Source: Chloroflexota bacterium (GTDB lineage: Bacteria; Chloroflexota; Dehalococcoidia; Lucifugimonadales; UBA3495). From it: 64,000 nucleotides of DNA. The notes beneath the pieces were generated by a model. It searched no databases. It saw nothing but the letters and a program-made list of their open reading frames with translations, and was not told the DNA's origin. Positions 43,389-52,541 of this stretch are shown piece after piece. The DNA lies in contig JAPPLU010000092.1 of assembly GCA_028874075.1 (NCBI GenBank), positions 1 to 64,000 on the forward strand. Reading direction: 5' to 3'. Each line of letters opens with the position of its first letter. Positions within the stretch are counted from its first letter, which is position 1. Made by a program: the position numbers and the translations under genes.

Positions 43389-44627
43389 ATGACTAACAAT
43401 AGCGAGGAGATGCCCCGCCCGCTGGAGGGTCTGCGGGTCCTGGACGCTACTCACATCGTTGCCGGACCCTTTTGCGCCATGATCCTCGCCGACATGGGCG
43501 CCGAGGTAATCAAGATTGAGCGTACCGGCACCGGGGAACGCGCCCGGCTGAACGAGCCCTTTGTCGAGGGATCTGACGGTCAGAAGGCCAGCGCACGCTT
43601 CCTGGCCATAAACCGCAACAAAAAGAGCGTAACTCTCAACTTGCGAAACCCCAGAGGTAAGGAAATCTTTGAGACAATGGTGAAAGATTCCGACGTACTC
43701 CTGGACAACTGGGGACCCGGTGCGCTCCTCCGCTTGGGACTGGGTTATGAACATCTGCGGGAGCTCAATCCCCGCCTAGTTTACGCCAGCATCACAGGCT
43801 TTGGAGACAGCGACGGCCTGCGCGGCCCCTACTCCGACTGGCCGGCCAACAACCCTTGTGTCCAGGGCATGGGCGGCTGGATGGAGATCACCGGCGCGCC
43901 GGACGGGCCGCCCCAGATGGTGGGCGACAACATCGGGGACTCAGTGCCAGGCGTGTGGACCGCCCTGGGAATCATGATGGCGCTGGAGACCCGCCGCAAG
44001 ACGGGCCGAGGCCAGCACGTGGATATGGCCATGTATGACTGCATGGTCGCTCACACTACCAGCACCACACCCTTCTATCAGGCCACCGGCCAGGTTACCA
44101 CCCGCGCCCGCGAAAACATGATAACCGCTCAGCTGGCCCTGAAGGCGTCGGACGGATACGCGGTGCTGGCTGGCTCTGGAGGTGGCGGAGGAAAGTGGGA
44201 AGGCCTTTGGCGGCTCATCGGACGTGAAGACCTGATCCAGGATTCGCGCTACCTGGGGCTGGGCATCAGCGGCGAGTTCTACTTCAATAACATCGTTCCC
44301 GCCATCGAGGAATGGTCCCGGAACGTGCCCAAGCTGGAAATAACCCAGAAGCTGATTGAGTTGGGCTTTTCAATGGGCGTAGTGCAGGACGCTGCCGACA
44401 TTGACCAGTGTCCCCACCTGGCGGCGCGCAAAATGTTCGTGGAAAGCGGCGACTCCCTGGGCGGCCCATTCCGCACCGTCAACAACCCCATCCGCCTGAC
44501 CGAATCCCCCGACACCGCGGCCGCAGCCCCTCCTCTGCTGGGCGAACACAACCAGGAAATCCTGTGCGCCATAGGCGGCGTTACCCCTGAGGAGTTGGAG
44601 AAACTGCGGGAAGAAGGCGTCGTGTAA
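43389..44627 (+). CDS. CaiB/BaiF family CoA-transferase
   Basis: Class III CoA-transferase, 412 residues: AEVIKIERTG, INRNKKSVTLNL, SITGFGDSDG, catalytic Asp184 (IGDSVPGVWTA), RGQHVDMAMYD and ending LLGEHNQEILCAIGG. A Gly-rich LAGSGGGGGKW loop occurs where the active-site glycine loop usually lies. GGGAGG precedes the ATG. The substrate pair is unknown. The hisS region starts 357 bases downstream. Confidence 0.88.
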   Translation: MTNNSEEMPRPLEGLRVLDATHIVAGPFCAMILADMGAEVIKIERTGTGERARLNEPFVEGSDGQKASARFLAINRNKKSVTLNLRNPRGKEIFETMVKDSDVLLDNWGPGALLRLGLGYEHLRELNPRLVYASITGFGDSDGLRGPYSDWPANNPCVQGMGGWMEITGAPDGPPQMVGDNIGDSVPGVWTALGIMMALETRRKTGRGQHVDMAMYDCMVAHTTSTTPFYQATGQVTTRARENMITAQLALKASDGYAVLAGSGGGGGKWEGLWRLIGREDLIQDSRYLGLGISGEFYFNNIVPAIEEWSRNVPKLEITQKLIELGFSMGVVQDAADIDQCPHLAARKMFVESGDSLGGPFRTVNNPIRLTESPDTAAAAPPLLGEHNQEILCAIGGVTPEELEKLREEGVV

Positions 44628-44771
44628 AATGTGAATAAGTGGCAGTAAGGAAACGGTCGCTAGAGTTGCGGGCGGCCAGGTTTTGATTTGACCGTGCTCT
44701 GGCGCAGCTTATTGTTATAGACGCTGCCCCAGACTGCCCAGTAACAACCTAAGTAATGAACTAGTGAACTT

Positions 44772-44921
44772 ATGATCAGGGGCGAACGAAGGGACCAGAA
44801 ACGTACACGAAAGGTCGAGAAGAAACGCCGCAAAAGCAACCGTAAGGCGCTTCAGGTAATCATCGACGCGGCAAGCAGGCGGCGCAACAAGCGGCCAGGG
44901 ATTCAGTCCCGGGTTGAGTAA
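44772..44921 (+). CDS. Possible small basic protein (49 residues)
   Basis: An ORF below usual length cutoffs, 63 bases before hisS. It encodes a very basic peptide (about 20 Arg/Lys) with blocks KRTRKVEKKRRKSNRKALQ, then VIIDAASRRRNKRPG. Such composition suits RNA or ribosome binding. There is no clear Shine-Dalgarno, and its 3' end overlaps a hairpin (GGCCAGG 44893-44899 / CCTGGCC 44924-44930). The region 44628-44984 otherwise shows no gene. It may instead be a leader for hisS. Low confidence. Confidence 0.35.
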   Translation: MIRGERRDQKRTRKVEKKRRKSNRKALQVIIDAASRRRNKRPGIQSRVE

Positions 44922-44984
44922 TTCCTGGCCTGCCGCTAGAATTTAGACACCCCAATCTGAACTATTAACAGGAACGGCGAATCC

Positions 44985-46247
44985 TTGTTGTACCAGGCCC
45001 CCAGAGGCACCGCGGACCTTCTCCCGGAAGAGCAGAAATACCGCCGCTATATAGAATCCAGGGCCGTGGCCCTGGCTCGGAGCTATGGATATGGGCGTAT
45101 CGACAGCCCCGTCTTTGAGGACGCCGGCCTGTTTGTCCGTTCCGTGGGCGAGGGCACCGACATAGTAGAAAAGGAAATGTATACCTTTGAGGACCGGGGT
45201 GGCGACCATGTCACCCTGAGGCCCGAAGGAACGGCTCCCGTGTGCCGGGCTTACCTGGAACACGGAATGCACAACCTTCCCCAGCCGGTGCGGATGTACT
45301 ACTTCTGTCCCGTCTTCCGCTACGAACGACCCCAGGCCGGCCGATTCCGTCAACACCACCAGTTCGGTGTTGAGGTGCTGGGAGACGCCAACCCCGCCGT
45401 AGACGCCGAGGTAATCGAACTGGCCTGGCGGCTGATGCACTCCCTGGGCTTGACCGACATCCGCCTGTTCATCAACAGTATCGGCGATCGGGAAAGCCGC
45501 CCCCAGTACATTGCCCGATTGAAAGACTATTACACTCAACAATTCGACAGCATCTGCGGGGACTGCCGCAACCGTCTGGAGCGAAACCCGCTGCGGTTGC
45601 TGGACTGCAAGGTGGAGAGTTGCCGGGCCATCGGCGAGGAGGCCCCTCGCTCGGTGGACCACCTGGACTCGGATAGCCTGGACCACTGGGACAAGCTCCG
45701 CGAGTACCTGTCGGCTATGGATATTCCCTACGAAATAGACCATCGCCTGGTGCGAGGACTGGACTATTACACCCGTACCGTCTTTGAAATACAGCCCGTG
45801 GACGCCGGCGCGCAGTCCACTATCTGCGGCGGTGGTCGCTACGACGGTCTCATCGAACAGCTGGGCGGACGCCCAACCCCTGGCATTGGCTTCGGCTCCG
45901 GCCTCGAACGGCTTACCCTCAATATAAAGCGCAGCGGCGTGGAGGTCGCCGACGAACCTTCGCCGACCTACCTGGTTGCCAACGTGGGCGAAGCGGCCCG
46001 CGTCCCGGCCCTGGAACTTGCATCACGAATTCGTCGTGCCGGTGCGGGGGCCATACTCAGCAGCGGTTCCCGGGCCCTGCGCGGCCAGATGCGCCAGGCC
46101 AATGCCTTGGGCATCCCCTACGTCATCATCCTCGGTGACGATGAAATCAGCCGCGGGGAGGTTGTAATCAGGGACATGAACACCTCTTCTCAGGAAGCCA
46201 GGCCGTTGACGGAGTTCTTGCAGTCACTGGAATTACAAGGAGCATAA
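44985..46247 (+). CDS. hisS: Histidyl-tRNA synthetase
   Basis: Class II aminoacyl-tRNA synthetase (420 residues). Motif 1 region RGTADLLPEEQ, motif 2 FRYERPQAGRFRQHHQFG, the histidine-specific motif RGLDYYTRTVFE and GGGRYDGLIEQLGG, then motif 3 GIGFGSGLERL and the anticodon-binding domain. The start is TTG (44985 or 44988), with AGGA upstream. Length is typical of bacterial HisS. Confidence 0.93.
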   Translation: MLYQAPRGTADLLPEEQKYRRYIESRAVALARSYGYGRIDSPVFEDAGLFVRSVGEGTDIVEKEMYTFEDRGGDHVTLRPEGTAPVCRAYLEHGMHNLPQPVRMYYFCPVFRYERPQAGRFRQHHQFGVEVLGDANPAVDAEVIELAWRLMHSLGLTDIRLFINSIGDRESRPQYIARLKDYYTQQFDSICGDCRNRLERNPLRLLDCKVESCRAIGEEAPRSVDHLDSDSLDHWDKLREYLSAMDIPYEIDHRLVRGLDYYTRTVFEIQPVDAGAQSTICGGGRYDGLIEQLGGRPTPGIGFGSGLERLTLNIKRSGVEVADEPSPTYLVANVGEAARVPALELASRIRRAGAGAILSSGSRALRGQMRQANALGIPYVIILGDDEISRGEVVIRDMNTSSQEARPLTEFLQSLELQGA

Positions 46248-46249
46248 CA

Positions 46250-47280
46250 AGCTGCTTCTGGAATAAAAGAAATCCATCGCCTTCCACAGCACCTAACCTT
46301 GCAATCCAAGTCAACCGGCTTCCAACTGCTCTCTTCAAACCCCTTCTGACAATCCCCCTTTTCGGCCTGATTGCAGCGCTTGCATCCTGCGGGACCCCCA
46401 CTGGGCCGGAGCACCCCTCAACGTCAGGAGGCAACCTTGATTCGTCCCCAGGCCTGGTGACACTTTACCTGGGGCCCGTGCACAGCACCCTGTCCCCTCC
46501 ACCCGCTCCCCGTTTGCTGCCCATCGGGGAGAACGCCCTTACTCCCGCAAGGGAACTGTCGCCTGGTGCGCCAACACTATCGGCGGCGCCTTTCCAACGT
46601 ACACAGCTGATCGTACCGCCAGCGAACCTTACCCCGTCGGCTTCAGCTACCGCCGGGTCTCGACAGCCCGATATGCCTACCCAAGTTATCGGACATGCCA
46701 CCAAATTGGAGCCGGTCCCTGCGAACTTTCCAAATCCCTCGCCCACTTCAACACCGCCCCCCAATCGGGAACCGTCTGCCCAGCCAATGCCGTCTCCTCT
46801 ACCAACGTACGACCCTCGTCTGACTCCTACGGCTACTGCGATTCCCCGGCTCAGCCAACCGTACCTGTCCTGCTGAAAATGGATGGCGGCGAGATAAGGA
46901 TGGGTCAGCGATTTGAAGTACGGGTCGCCATCGGCGCCGGCAGTGAACGGCCTGTGGACACGGCACAGGTCTACCTGGAGTTCGATCCCGCCAAACTACA
47001 GGTGGAATCCATCTCATCAGGCCCCTCCATGGAATACCTGCTTCTGTCGACATGGGACAACACGCTGGGAAGCATCAAATATGCCGCCGGAACCTTGGGT
47101 CCCGCCGTCGAGACACCATTCACCCTTTTCACAGCAACCTTTGAAGCCACGGCACAGTCTGCGAATGCCAGCGCCCAAATACGGTTCGCCGATCCGACGA
47201 GTATTCACCGTACCAAGGTCATCATTCGGGGACTGGACGTCACCGGACAGCTGAAACCCCTTCAGCCAAAACTCCGATGA
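46250..47280 (+). pseudogene. Frame-disrupted lipoprotein with Pro/Thr linker and cohesin-like domain
   Basis: Two overlapping frames together look like one gene. Frame A (46250-46876) encodes a lipoprotein signal (FGLIAALASC), then a Pro/Thr/Ala-rich linker, stopping at TGA 46874-46876. Frame B, open through the same region and with an ATG at 46879, carries a cohesin-like domain to 47280 (FEVRVAIGAG, AQVYLEFDPAKLQV, TFEATAQSANASAQIRF). The join falls near 46850-46870, where frame A reads TAIPRLSQP and frame B QPTVPVLLKMDGG. Frame A also has no ATG, GTG or TTG start before the signal peptide; its first GTG (46457) lies after the lipobox. This may be a decaying gene, sequencing error, or two expressed pieces. 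Confidence 0.5.
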
Positions 47281-47456
47281 ACTGCACATGGACAAGTCTC
47301 CACGACATCCCCATCGGCTTCCTACAGAATTCACCTCTACTGACATTTGCCCATTGACTAACAGCCTTCCATATTAGAACATTTGATTCATAAGCATTTA
47401 CCAGTTATTTCTTCACCCGAAAAGGCTCAGGCAATACCGACGACAGGAGGAAAGAC

Positions 47457-47705
47457 ATGCTTGGAACCATCGCCACCGGCAGAAACATCTTTTATCGGGG
47501 GTATGTCATCCACGAAGACGTACCAACCATCTGTTACACCATTTACGACCGACGGCCTGACCGTACGGAATTGGCAACAGTTGGCACGTCCCGAGAAGCC
47601 ATGAAGTGGGTCGATTCGCGCATCAGCATTGAAGAAAAACTGGGGGATACCCAAGTCCCGATTCGGGAATTGCTGGCCCTTGCCAGGAGCGTAGCCGTCC
47701 TCTGA
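47457..47705 (+). CDS. Small hypothetical protein
   Basis: 82-residue soluble protein with a very good Shine-Dalgarno (AGGAGGAAAGAC before the ATG). It has a beta-rich N-terminus (IFYRGYVIHEDVPTICYTIYD) truncated to be quoted as IFYRGYVIHEDV, then TSREAMKWVDSRIS, an amphipathic helix. No family recognised. The helix-rich end (REAMKWVD) resembles small single-domain proteins with unknown roles. Confidence 0.6.
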   Translation: MLGTIATGRNIFYRGYVIHEDVPTICYTIYDRRPDRTELATVGTSREAMKWVDSRISIEEKLGDTQVPIRELLALARSVAVL

Positions 47706-47890
47706 ATGGGTTAAATGCATGCCAGTTTCATAGCTCTCAGGAAGCTTTCTCCCAGTGCTGTGTCTGCAGCCAGGATAAGTGTCGCCAAAGCTGCATTGTG
47801 GTACGATGTATTGGTAGCACGAAATTGCTATACCATATCGTATTGTCCAAGGTTTAAATTCTTTGGGGCGATCCCTCGGGAGGAAGTGTT

Positions 47891-49066
47891 ATGAGTAAGC
47901 TCCTTTATCGAATTACCGTCACAGCAATGTTGTTTGGCCTTGTGGGTCTATTCGCCATTGCCTGCCAGCAACCGGAAGATGAGGTATTTAGAATCGGAGT
48001 AATGGAGTCCTTGACGGGGCCCGGCGAAACCTATGGCACGGTTATCAATCAATCCAAGGAAATGGCCGTCGCAGAAATCAATGCCGCCGGCGGCATCGAC
48101 GGCAAGCAGTTGGAATTGATCGTTGAAGATTCCAAGTGCGGTGCCCAGGACGCCATTACCGCCTACAACAAGCTCACCGATGTTGACGGAGTCAAGATCA
48201 TCCTTGGTACTTCATGCAGCGGTGCCATGCTCGGAGCCGCGCCCCTGGCGGAGGAAGACGGCGTTGTCCTTTTCTCCGCATCGGCGACCAGCCCCGACAT
48301 TGAAGACGCTGGAGATTATATCTTCCGTACCGCCATCAACGACGCCCAGTTGGGCGTGGACGCGGGCAACGCCATGTGGGCTGACGGTGTTCGTACTCTT
48401 GCTACCATCAACGAGAGCACTGACTACGCCGAAGGTGTCCAGAAAACCAGCACGGAACAGTTCGTTAAGCTCGGCGGAACAGTGGTCGCTGAGGAAAAAT
48501 ATTCTTCTGACGTAACAGATTTCAGGACCCAGTTAACCAAGTTGTTCGCCGAGAATCCCGATGCAGTGTTGCTGGCAGCCCAGTCGGAATTTACCGGCGG
48601 CACAATCGTAAAGCAGGCCCGTGAGCTGGGATTCAACGGAACTTTCTACTCGGAAGTCGTGCCTACTGGCACTACTGCCCTGGAAATCGCCGGGGATTCG
48701 GCTACCGGACTAAAGGCCATCATTCCCAGCCCCGACCTGGAAACCCAGAAAGGGAAGGAGTTCCTGGACAATTTCAGGACTCGATATGGGTACGTTACAC
48801 TGCCCTGGTTCATAGGTTCGGCTTATGACACGGTCCACATCGCGGCACAGTGCCTGGAGCAGACCGGCGACGACCAGGATGCCGATGGCTTCAGAGACTG
48901 TCTCTACAACATCACCTGGAGCGGCACTATCGGGGATGGTTACACCTTCGATGCGAAGGGCGAAGTAGTGGGACTTTCCAACGCCGTCGTCGAGGTGCTG
49001 CCCCTGACCGAGCGCACCGAGGAGAACAACGGCTACAAGGTTCTTGGACCGGCCCCCATCCAGTAA
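47891..49066 (+). CDS. Branched-chain amino acid-type ABC transporter substrate-binding lipoprotein
   Basis: Periplasmic-binding-protein fold type I, 391 residues, lipobox FAIAC with Cys25. RIGVMESLTGPGETYGTV and the SKEMAVAEINAAGGIDGK segment are typical of LivJ/AmiC-like receptors, followed by ILGTSCSGAML. It binds a small ligand (amino acid, amide, urea or aromatic acid) for the four downstream transporter genes. GGGAGGAAG precedes the ATG. Specificity cannot be read from the sequence. Confidence 0.88.
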   Translation: MSKLLYRITVTAMLFGLVGLFAIACQQPEDEVFRIGVMESLTGPGETYGTVINQSKEMAVAEINAAGGIDGKQLELIVEDSKCGAQDAITAYNKLTDVDGVKIILGTSCSGAMLGAAPLAEEDGVVLFSASATSPDIEDAGDYIFRTAINDAQLGVDAGNAMWADGVRTLATINESTDYAEGVQKTSTEQFVKLGGTVVAEEKYSSDVTDFRTQLTKLFAENPDAVLLAAQSEFTGGTIVKQARELGFNGTFYSEVVPTGTTALEIAGDSATGLKAIIPSPDLETQKGKEFLDNFRTRYGYVTLPWFIGSAYDTVHIAAQCLEQTGDDQDADGFRDCLYNITWSGTIGDGYTFDAKGEVVGLSNAVVEVLPLTERTEENNGYKVLGPAPIQ

Positions 49067-49094
49067 CATTCACTGTCATCTTCGACTCTTGATA

Positions 49095-49128
49095 GGGGAT
49101 TGGCCCTAAAATTCACAGGCCAATCCCC
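49095..49128 (+). promoter_or_regulatory. Strong hairpin between the binding protein and permease genes
   Basis: Perfect 11-bp stem GGGGATTGGCC / GGCCAATCCCC with a 12-base loop. No U-run follows, so it may act as a partial terminator or mRNA stabiliser, letting the binding protein be made in excess of the membrane components. Confidence 0.55.
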
Positions 49129-49333
49129 GAGACATTTAAGCAGGGTCGAATCTGTTTCCGCGTACCCACAACGCCCCATGGCCCATTCCAGGGCTGCCAT
49201 CCATAGGGCCCTGCAAGGACTTAAGCTCAACTTCTGCTTAACGTACCAACAGACGGGTACTTGAAACCAGGTAACTTTCACGCTAGGGTTAGGTCGAACT
49301 CAATCTACCACGCCAGGGAACTCAGGGGCAGTC

Positions 49334-50683
49334 TTGATCAGCTATTTCTCCAGCGCTGACCGCCTGGTGGCTGCAATACTGGTTATTGCCGTAGTGGCCT
49401 ACATCGGCTGGCGCGTATTGACTTCGCCGGAGCAAGCCCTTCAGTTCGGCTTTAACGGCCTTTCAGTCGGCGCCATCTACGCATTGATGGCCATTGGCTT
49501 CACCCTCGTCTACAGCACAGTCTGGTTCTTTGACCTGTACTACGGGGCCGCGGCGGCGCTGGGAGCTTACGGGGTTTTCTACCTCAGGTCCCAGGAATGG
49601 TTGGGCGGCATATACCAGGTCAATACTCCGGTGGTCAACATAATTTTTGCCGTGGTAGTGGCAGGTGTGGCCGCCTGGGTGCTTCACACCACCCTATACG
49701 GCAGGCTGCAGCAGCGAGTGCCCCCACCTGTCCTTAGAACTTTGGGCGGCATCCTCGCTCTGGTCGTCGGCGCCTATGCCGGGGCCGTCCTGATGTTTCC
49801 CAGCGATCTTCACATACTTTTCGGGCCCATGGCCGCTATTGCCGCCGCGATCGCCCTTTTCTTCCTGGCCAGGTTCACCTACTCGTCTATGCTGGGGCGC
49901 AGGGGCTACAAGATACTCACCTTCGTTGCCGCATCGGCCGCTTTGGCGCTGGCCCTCTTTCTTGGCAACGCTCTCGTTTCCTCTCCGGGCAGCAAGCTAT
50001 ACCTGAGTTGGGTAGTTTCCTGCTTGCTGGCCGGCTCGGTGGGCCTGGCGCTCTACCGGGGATTGTATGTTCGCATGAGGCAGCGGTCCCGGTCTCCGCT
50101 GATTATGTTGGTTGCCTCCCTGGGGATTTTGCTGGCGCTATCGGCTTCCATATCGATTGTGTTCGAAAGTGCCCCCCGGCCCCTGCCCGATCCTTTTGGC
50201 AGCGTGCCCTGGACCCTTGGCGGTGCGAACATTAAGGGTTTCAACCTGTTCGCCATCGCGGCCGCCTTCGTCGGATTTGTCGCCCTTCTTATTACCCTCA
50301 AGTGGACTCCCTTTGGACGGGCAGTTCGAGCTATCGGCGACGACGAAGAAGTAGCCCGGGTGGTGGGTATCAATACCACGGTCATAGTCGCCATCGTTTT
50401 CTTCGTCGGTACGGCCTTCGCGGCCATGGCTGGAATCCTCAACGGGCACGACACCGCCATCCAACCCCGCATGGGGCTGCTCCTCCTGCTCAAGGGCTGG
50501 ATTGCATCGGTCGTGGGTGGCATCGGCAATCTGTATGGCGCCCTGTTGGGAGGATTCCTGCTGGGAGTGATCGAGCAGTTTGCTATCTGGGATCTGGCCG
50601 GTGAATGGAAGGACGTAGTTGCTTTCGTACTTCTGATTCTGTTCCTGTCCTTCTGGCCCCAGGGACTCTTGCCCAGGAAGTGA
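49334..50683 (+). CDS. Branched-chain amino acid-type ABC permease (LivH-like)
   Basis: Membrane permease of 449 residues, longer than typical LivH (about 300). A conserved core starts at about residue 36 (FGFNGLSVGAIYALMAIGFTLVYST) of which the GLSVGAIYALMAIGFTLVY run is diagnostic; the C-terminal half has AVRAIGDDEEVARVVGIN, the ATPase-contact loop. An additional roughly 100-residue hydrophobic insert lies between about 95 and 200. TTG start with AGGGG 6 bases upstream. Confidence 0.85.
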   Translation: MISYFSSADRLVAAILVIAVVAYIGWRVLTSPEQALQFGFNGLSVGAIYALMAIGFTLVYSTVWFFDLYYGAAAALGAYGVFYLRSQEWLGGIYQVNTPVVNIIFAVVVAGVAAWVLHTTLYGRLQQRVPPPVLRTLGGILALVVGAYAGAVLMFPSDLHILFGPMAAIAAAIALFFLARFTYSSMLGRRGYKILTFVAASAALALALFLGNALVSSPGSKLYLSWVVSCLLAGSVGLALYRGLYVRMRQRSRSPLIMLVASLGILLALSASISIVFESAPRPLPDPFGSVPWTLGGANIKGFNLFAIAAAFVGFVALLITLKWTPFGRAVRAIGDDEEVARVVGINTTVIVAIVFFVGTAFAAMAGILNGHDTAIQPRMGLLLLLKGWIASVVGGIGNLYGALLGGFLLGVIEQFAIWDLAGEWKDVVAFVLLILFLSFWPQGLLPRK

Positions 50684-50687
50684 TGCA

Positions 50688-51743
50688 GTGCTGACAAGAC
50701 CCCCCAGCTGGCAACGACTGTCCGAGTTGGCCCGTAACCCCCTGCAGGCTTTTGCCCTTTCTCGTAACAACGTCGAGCTGTGGGCAAATCTGCTTATCAT
50801 TACCTTCGCCGTGGTCTTCATGTTATGGAAGGGCGCCACCTTCGCCGTTACCCTGGGTACAGTCTTCGCCATCTGGGCCATGCTGTCGGTGAGTCTCAAT
50901 CTGGTCGTGGGGTTTACCGGCCTGCTTTCCATCGGACACATCGGCTTTTTTGGTGTGGGAGCCTATACGGTAGCGATTCTCACTTCAACTACTGCTTACG
51001 AAAACCTGCGTACCGGCGCCATACCCACATTCGGCTGGCCCTTCTTTGCGGCCCTGCCGGTAGCCGCCATTGCGGCCGGCCTGGTTGCGCTGCTGGTTGG
51101 TATAGCCTTCAACCGCTTCCGCGACGACATTTACGTTCTGGTCTCTTTCGGTTTTGCCATCATTTCCTTTAACGTCTTTCTAAATCTGCGGGGCATAACC
51201 AGGGGCGCCTTTGGCATTCACGATGTGGCCAGGCCCCAGATCGGCAGTTGGGTTTTCGACACCGAACTGGAACTTATGCTGATGGCCATGGCCCTGATGG
51301 TCATTGTGGTGGGGATTTCCTGGTTCATCGTTTCGTCGTCTTTCGGCAGGGTGTTGACGGCAATACGGGAAGATGAACAGGTGGCCGAAGTGTTCGGCTA
51401 TCACGCCAGCCATTACAAGCTGGCCGTCTGGGTTATTTCGGCCATGATGGCGGGTGTAGCCGGAGGCATGTTCTCCAGCTGGACAACTTTCATCGACCCC
51501 AACTCCTTTATACTTCTCGAGTCGGTCCTTCTCGTATCTATCGTGATCCTGGGCGGCCTGGCGACCATCTGGGGTTCACTGTTGGGCGCACTGGCGTTTG
51601 TCTTGCTGGAGGAGGGAATGCGGTTTCTGCCCTTCTTGCCCCAGGAATATGTGGGGCAGGCGCGTCAGGTCGTGCTGGGAATTCTTCTCGTGCTGCTGAT
51701 GGTATTTCGGCCCCAGGGGCTGGTAGGCAGGTACAAGCTATGA
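50688..51743 (+). CDS. Branched-chain amino acid-type ABC permease (LivM-like)
   Basis: 351-residue membrane permease with about eight to ten helices. LSVSLNLVVGFTGLLSIGHIGFFG is the family core, quoted here as NLVVGFTGLLSIGHIGF, and the ATPase-contact loop is RVLTAIREDEQVAEVFGY. GTG start 5 bases after the end of the LivH-like gene; ends overlapping the next gene by ATGA, so translation is likely coupled. Confidence 0.88.
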   Translation: MLTRPPSWQRLSELARNPLQAFALSRNNVELWANLLIITFAVVFMLWKGATFAVTLGTVFAIWAMLSVSLNLVVGFTGLLSIGHIGFFGVGAYTVAILTSTTAYENLRTGAIPTFGWPFFAALPVAAIAAGLVALLVGIAFNRFRDDIYVLVSFGFAIISFNVFLNLRGITRGAFGIHDVARPQIGSWVFDTELELMLMAMALMVIVVGISWFIVSSSFGRVLTAIREDEQVAEVFGYHASHYKLAVWVISAMMAGVAGGMFSSWTTFIDPNSFILLESVLLVSIVILGGLATIWGSLLGALAFVLLEEGMRFLPFLPQEYVGQARQVVLGILLVLLMVFRPQGLVGRYKL

Positions 51744-52501
51744 ACCAACCCATGGACGATAACCCTGAGTCCTACATCCTGGAGACCGTTGATATCTCCA
51801 AGCACTTTGGAGCGGTTGCCGCTGTAGATGGCTTGACTGTTTCCATTCCGCGCCAGGGCGTTACCAGCATCGTGGGCCCAAATGGCTCCGGCAAGTCAAC
51901 GCTCATAAACCTGCTTAGCGGAACCCTTCCCCTGGATGGCGGTATGGTCAAGATAGACGGTCTCGGCCTGAGCACCATTCATGCCTATGAGACTCCAGAC
52001 CACAGCATCACCCGCACCTTCCAGGAAGTACGGCTGTTTGACCAGATCAGCGTATTGGATAACATACTGGTGGTGCTGACTACCAGGAAGCTCTGGCCGT
52101 CCCTCTTCGAACGTACCCGGCGCCAGCACCGGGAAAAAGCCCAGGAAATACTGGAGAAAGTGGGGATGTGGGACAAGCGCTCCTCCCTGGCTATGGACCT
52201 CTCCTACGGCCAGCGCAAGTTGCTGGAGATCGGCCGGGCCATGGCCCTCAACGTTAACATCTACCTGCTGGACGAACCCTTCGCCGGCCTGTTTCCTCAG
52301 ATGCTGGAACGGGTAAAGGACATCCTTAAGGGCATGCGGGACGAAGGGAGAACCATCATCTTTGTTTCCCATAACATGGACATAGTGCGTGAAATGGCGG
52401 ACCACCTCATCGTCATGGACGGCGGCAAGCTTCTGCTGGCCGGCGAGGTGGAGGAGGTGTTGAACCAGCCCGAGGTCATTTCCGCCTATTTGGGCTCCTG
52501 A
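51740..52501 (+). CDS. ABC transporter ATP-binding protein (LivG-like)
   Basis: 253-residue ATPase. Walker [12 protein letters not shown]-loop FQEVRLFDQISVLDN, signature LSYGQRKLLEIGRAMA, Walker B and acid LLDEPFAGLFPQ, H-loop VSHNMD. It has the LivG-type longer insert after the Q-loop. Start ATG overlaps the upstream stop by 4 bases. Confidence 0.9.
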   Translation: MNQPMDDNPESYILETVDISKHFGAVAAVDGLTVSIPRQGVTSIVGPNGSGKSTLINLLSGTLPLDGGMVKIDGLGLSTIHAYETPDHSITRTFQEVRLFDQISVLDNILVVLTTRKLWPSLFERTRRQHREKAQEILEKVGMWDKRSSLAMDLSYGQRKLLEIGRAMALNVNIYLLDEPFAGLFPQMLERVKDILKGMRDEGRTIIFVSHNMDIVREMADHLIVMDGGKLLLAGEVEEVLNQPEVISAYLGS

Positions 52502-52541
52502 GCGGCGTTCCAGAAACGAGACAATAGCGACGGGCAAGCCT

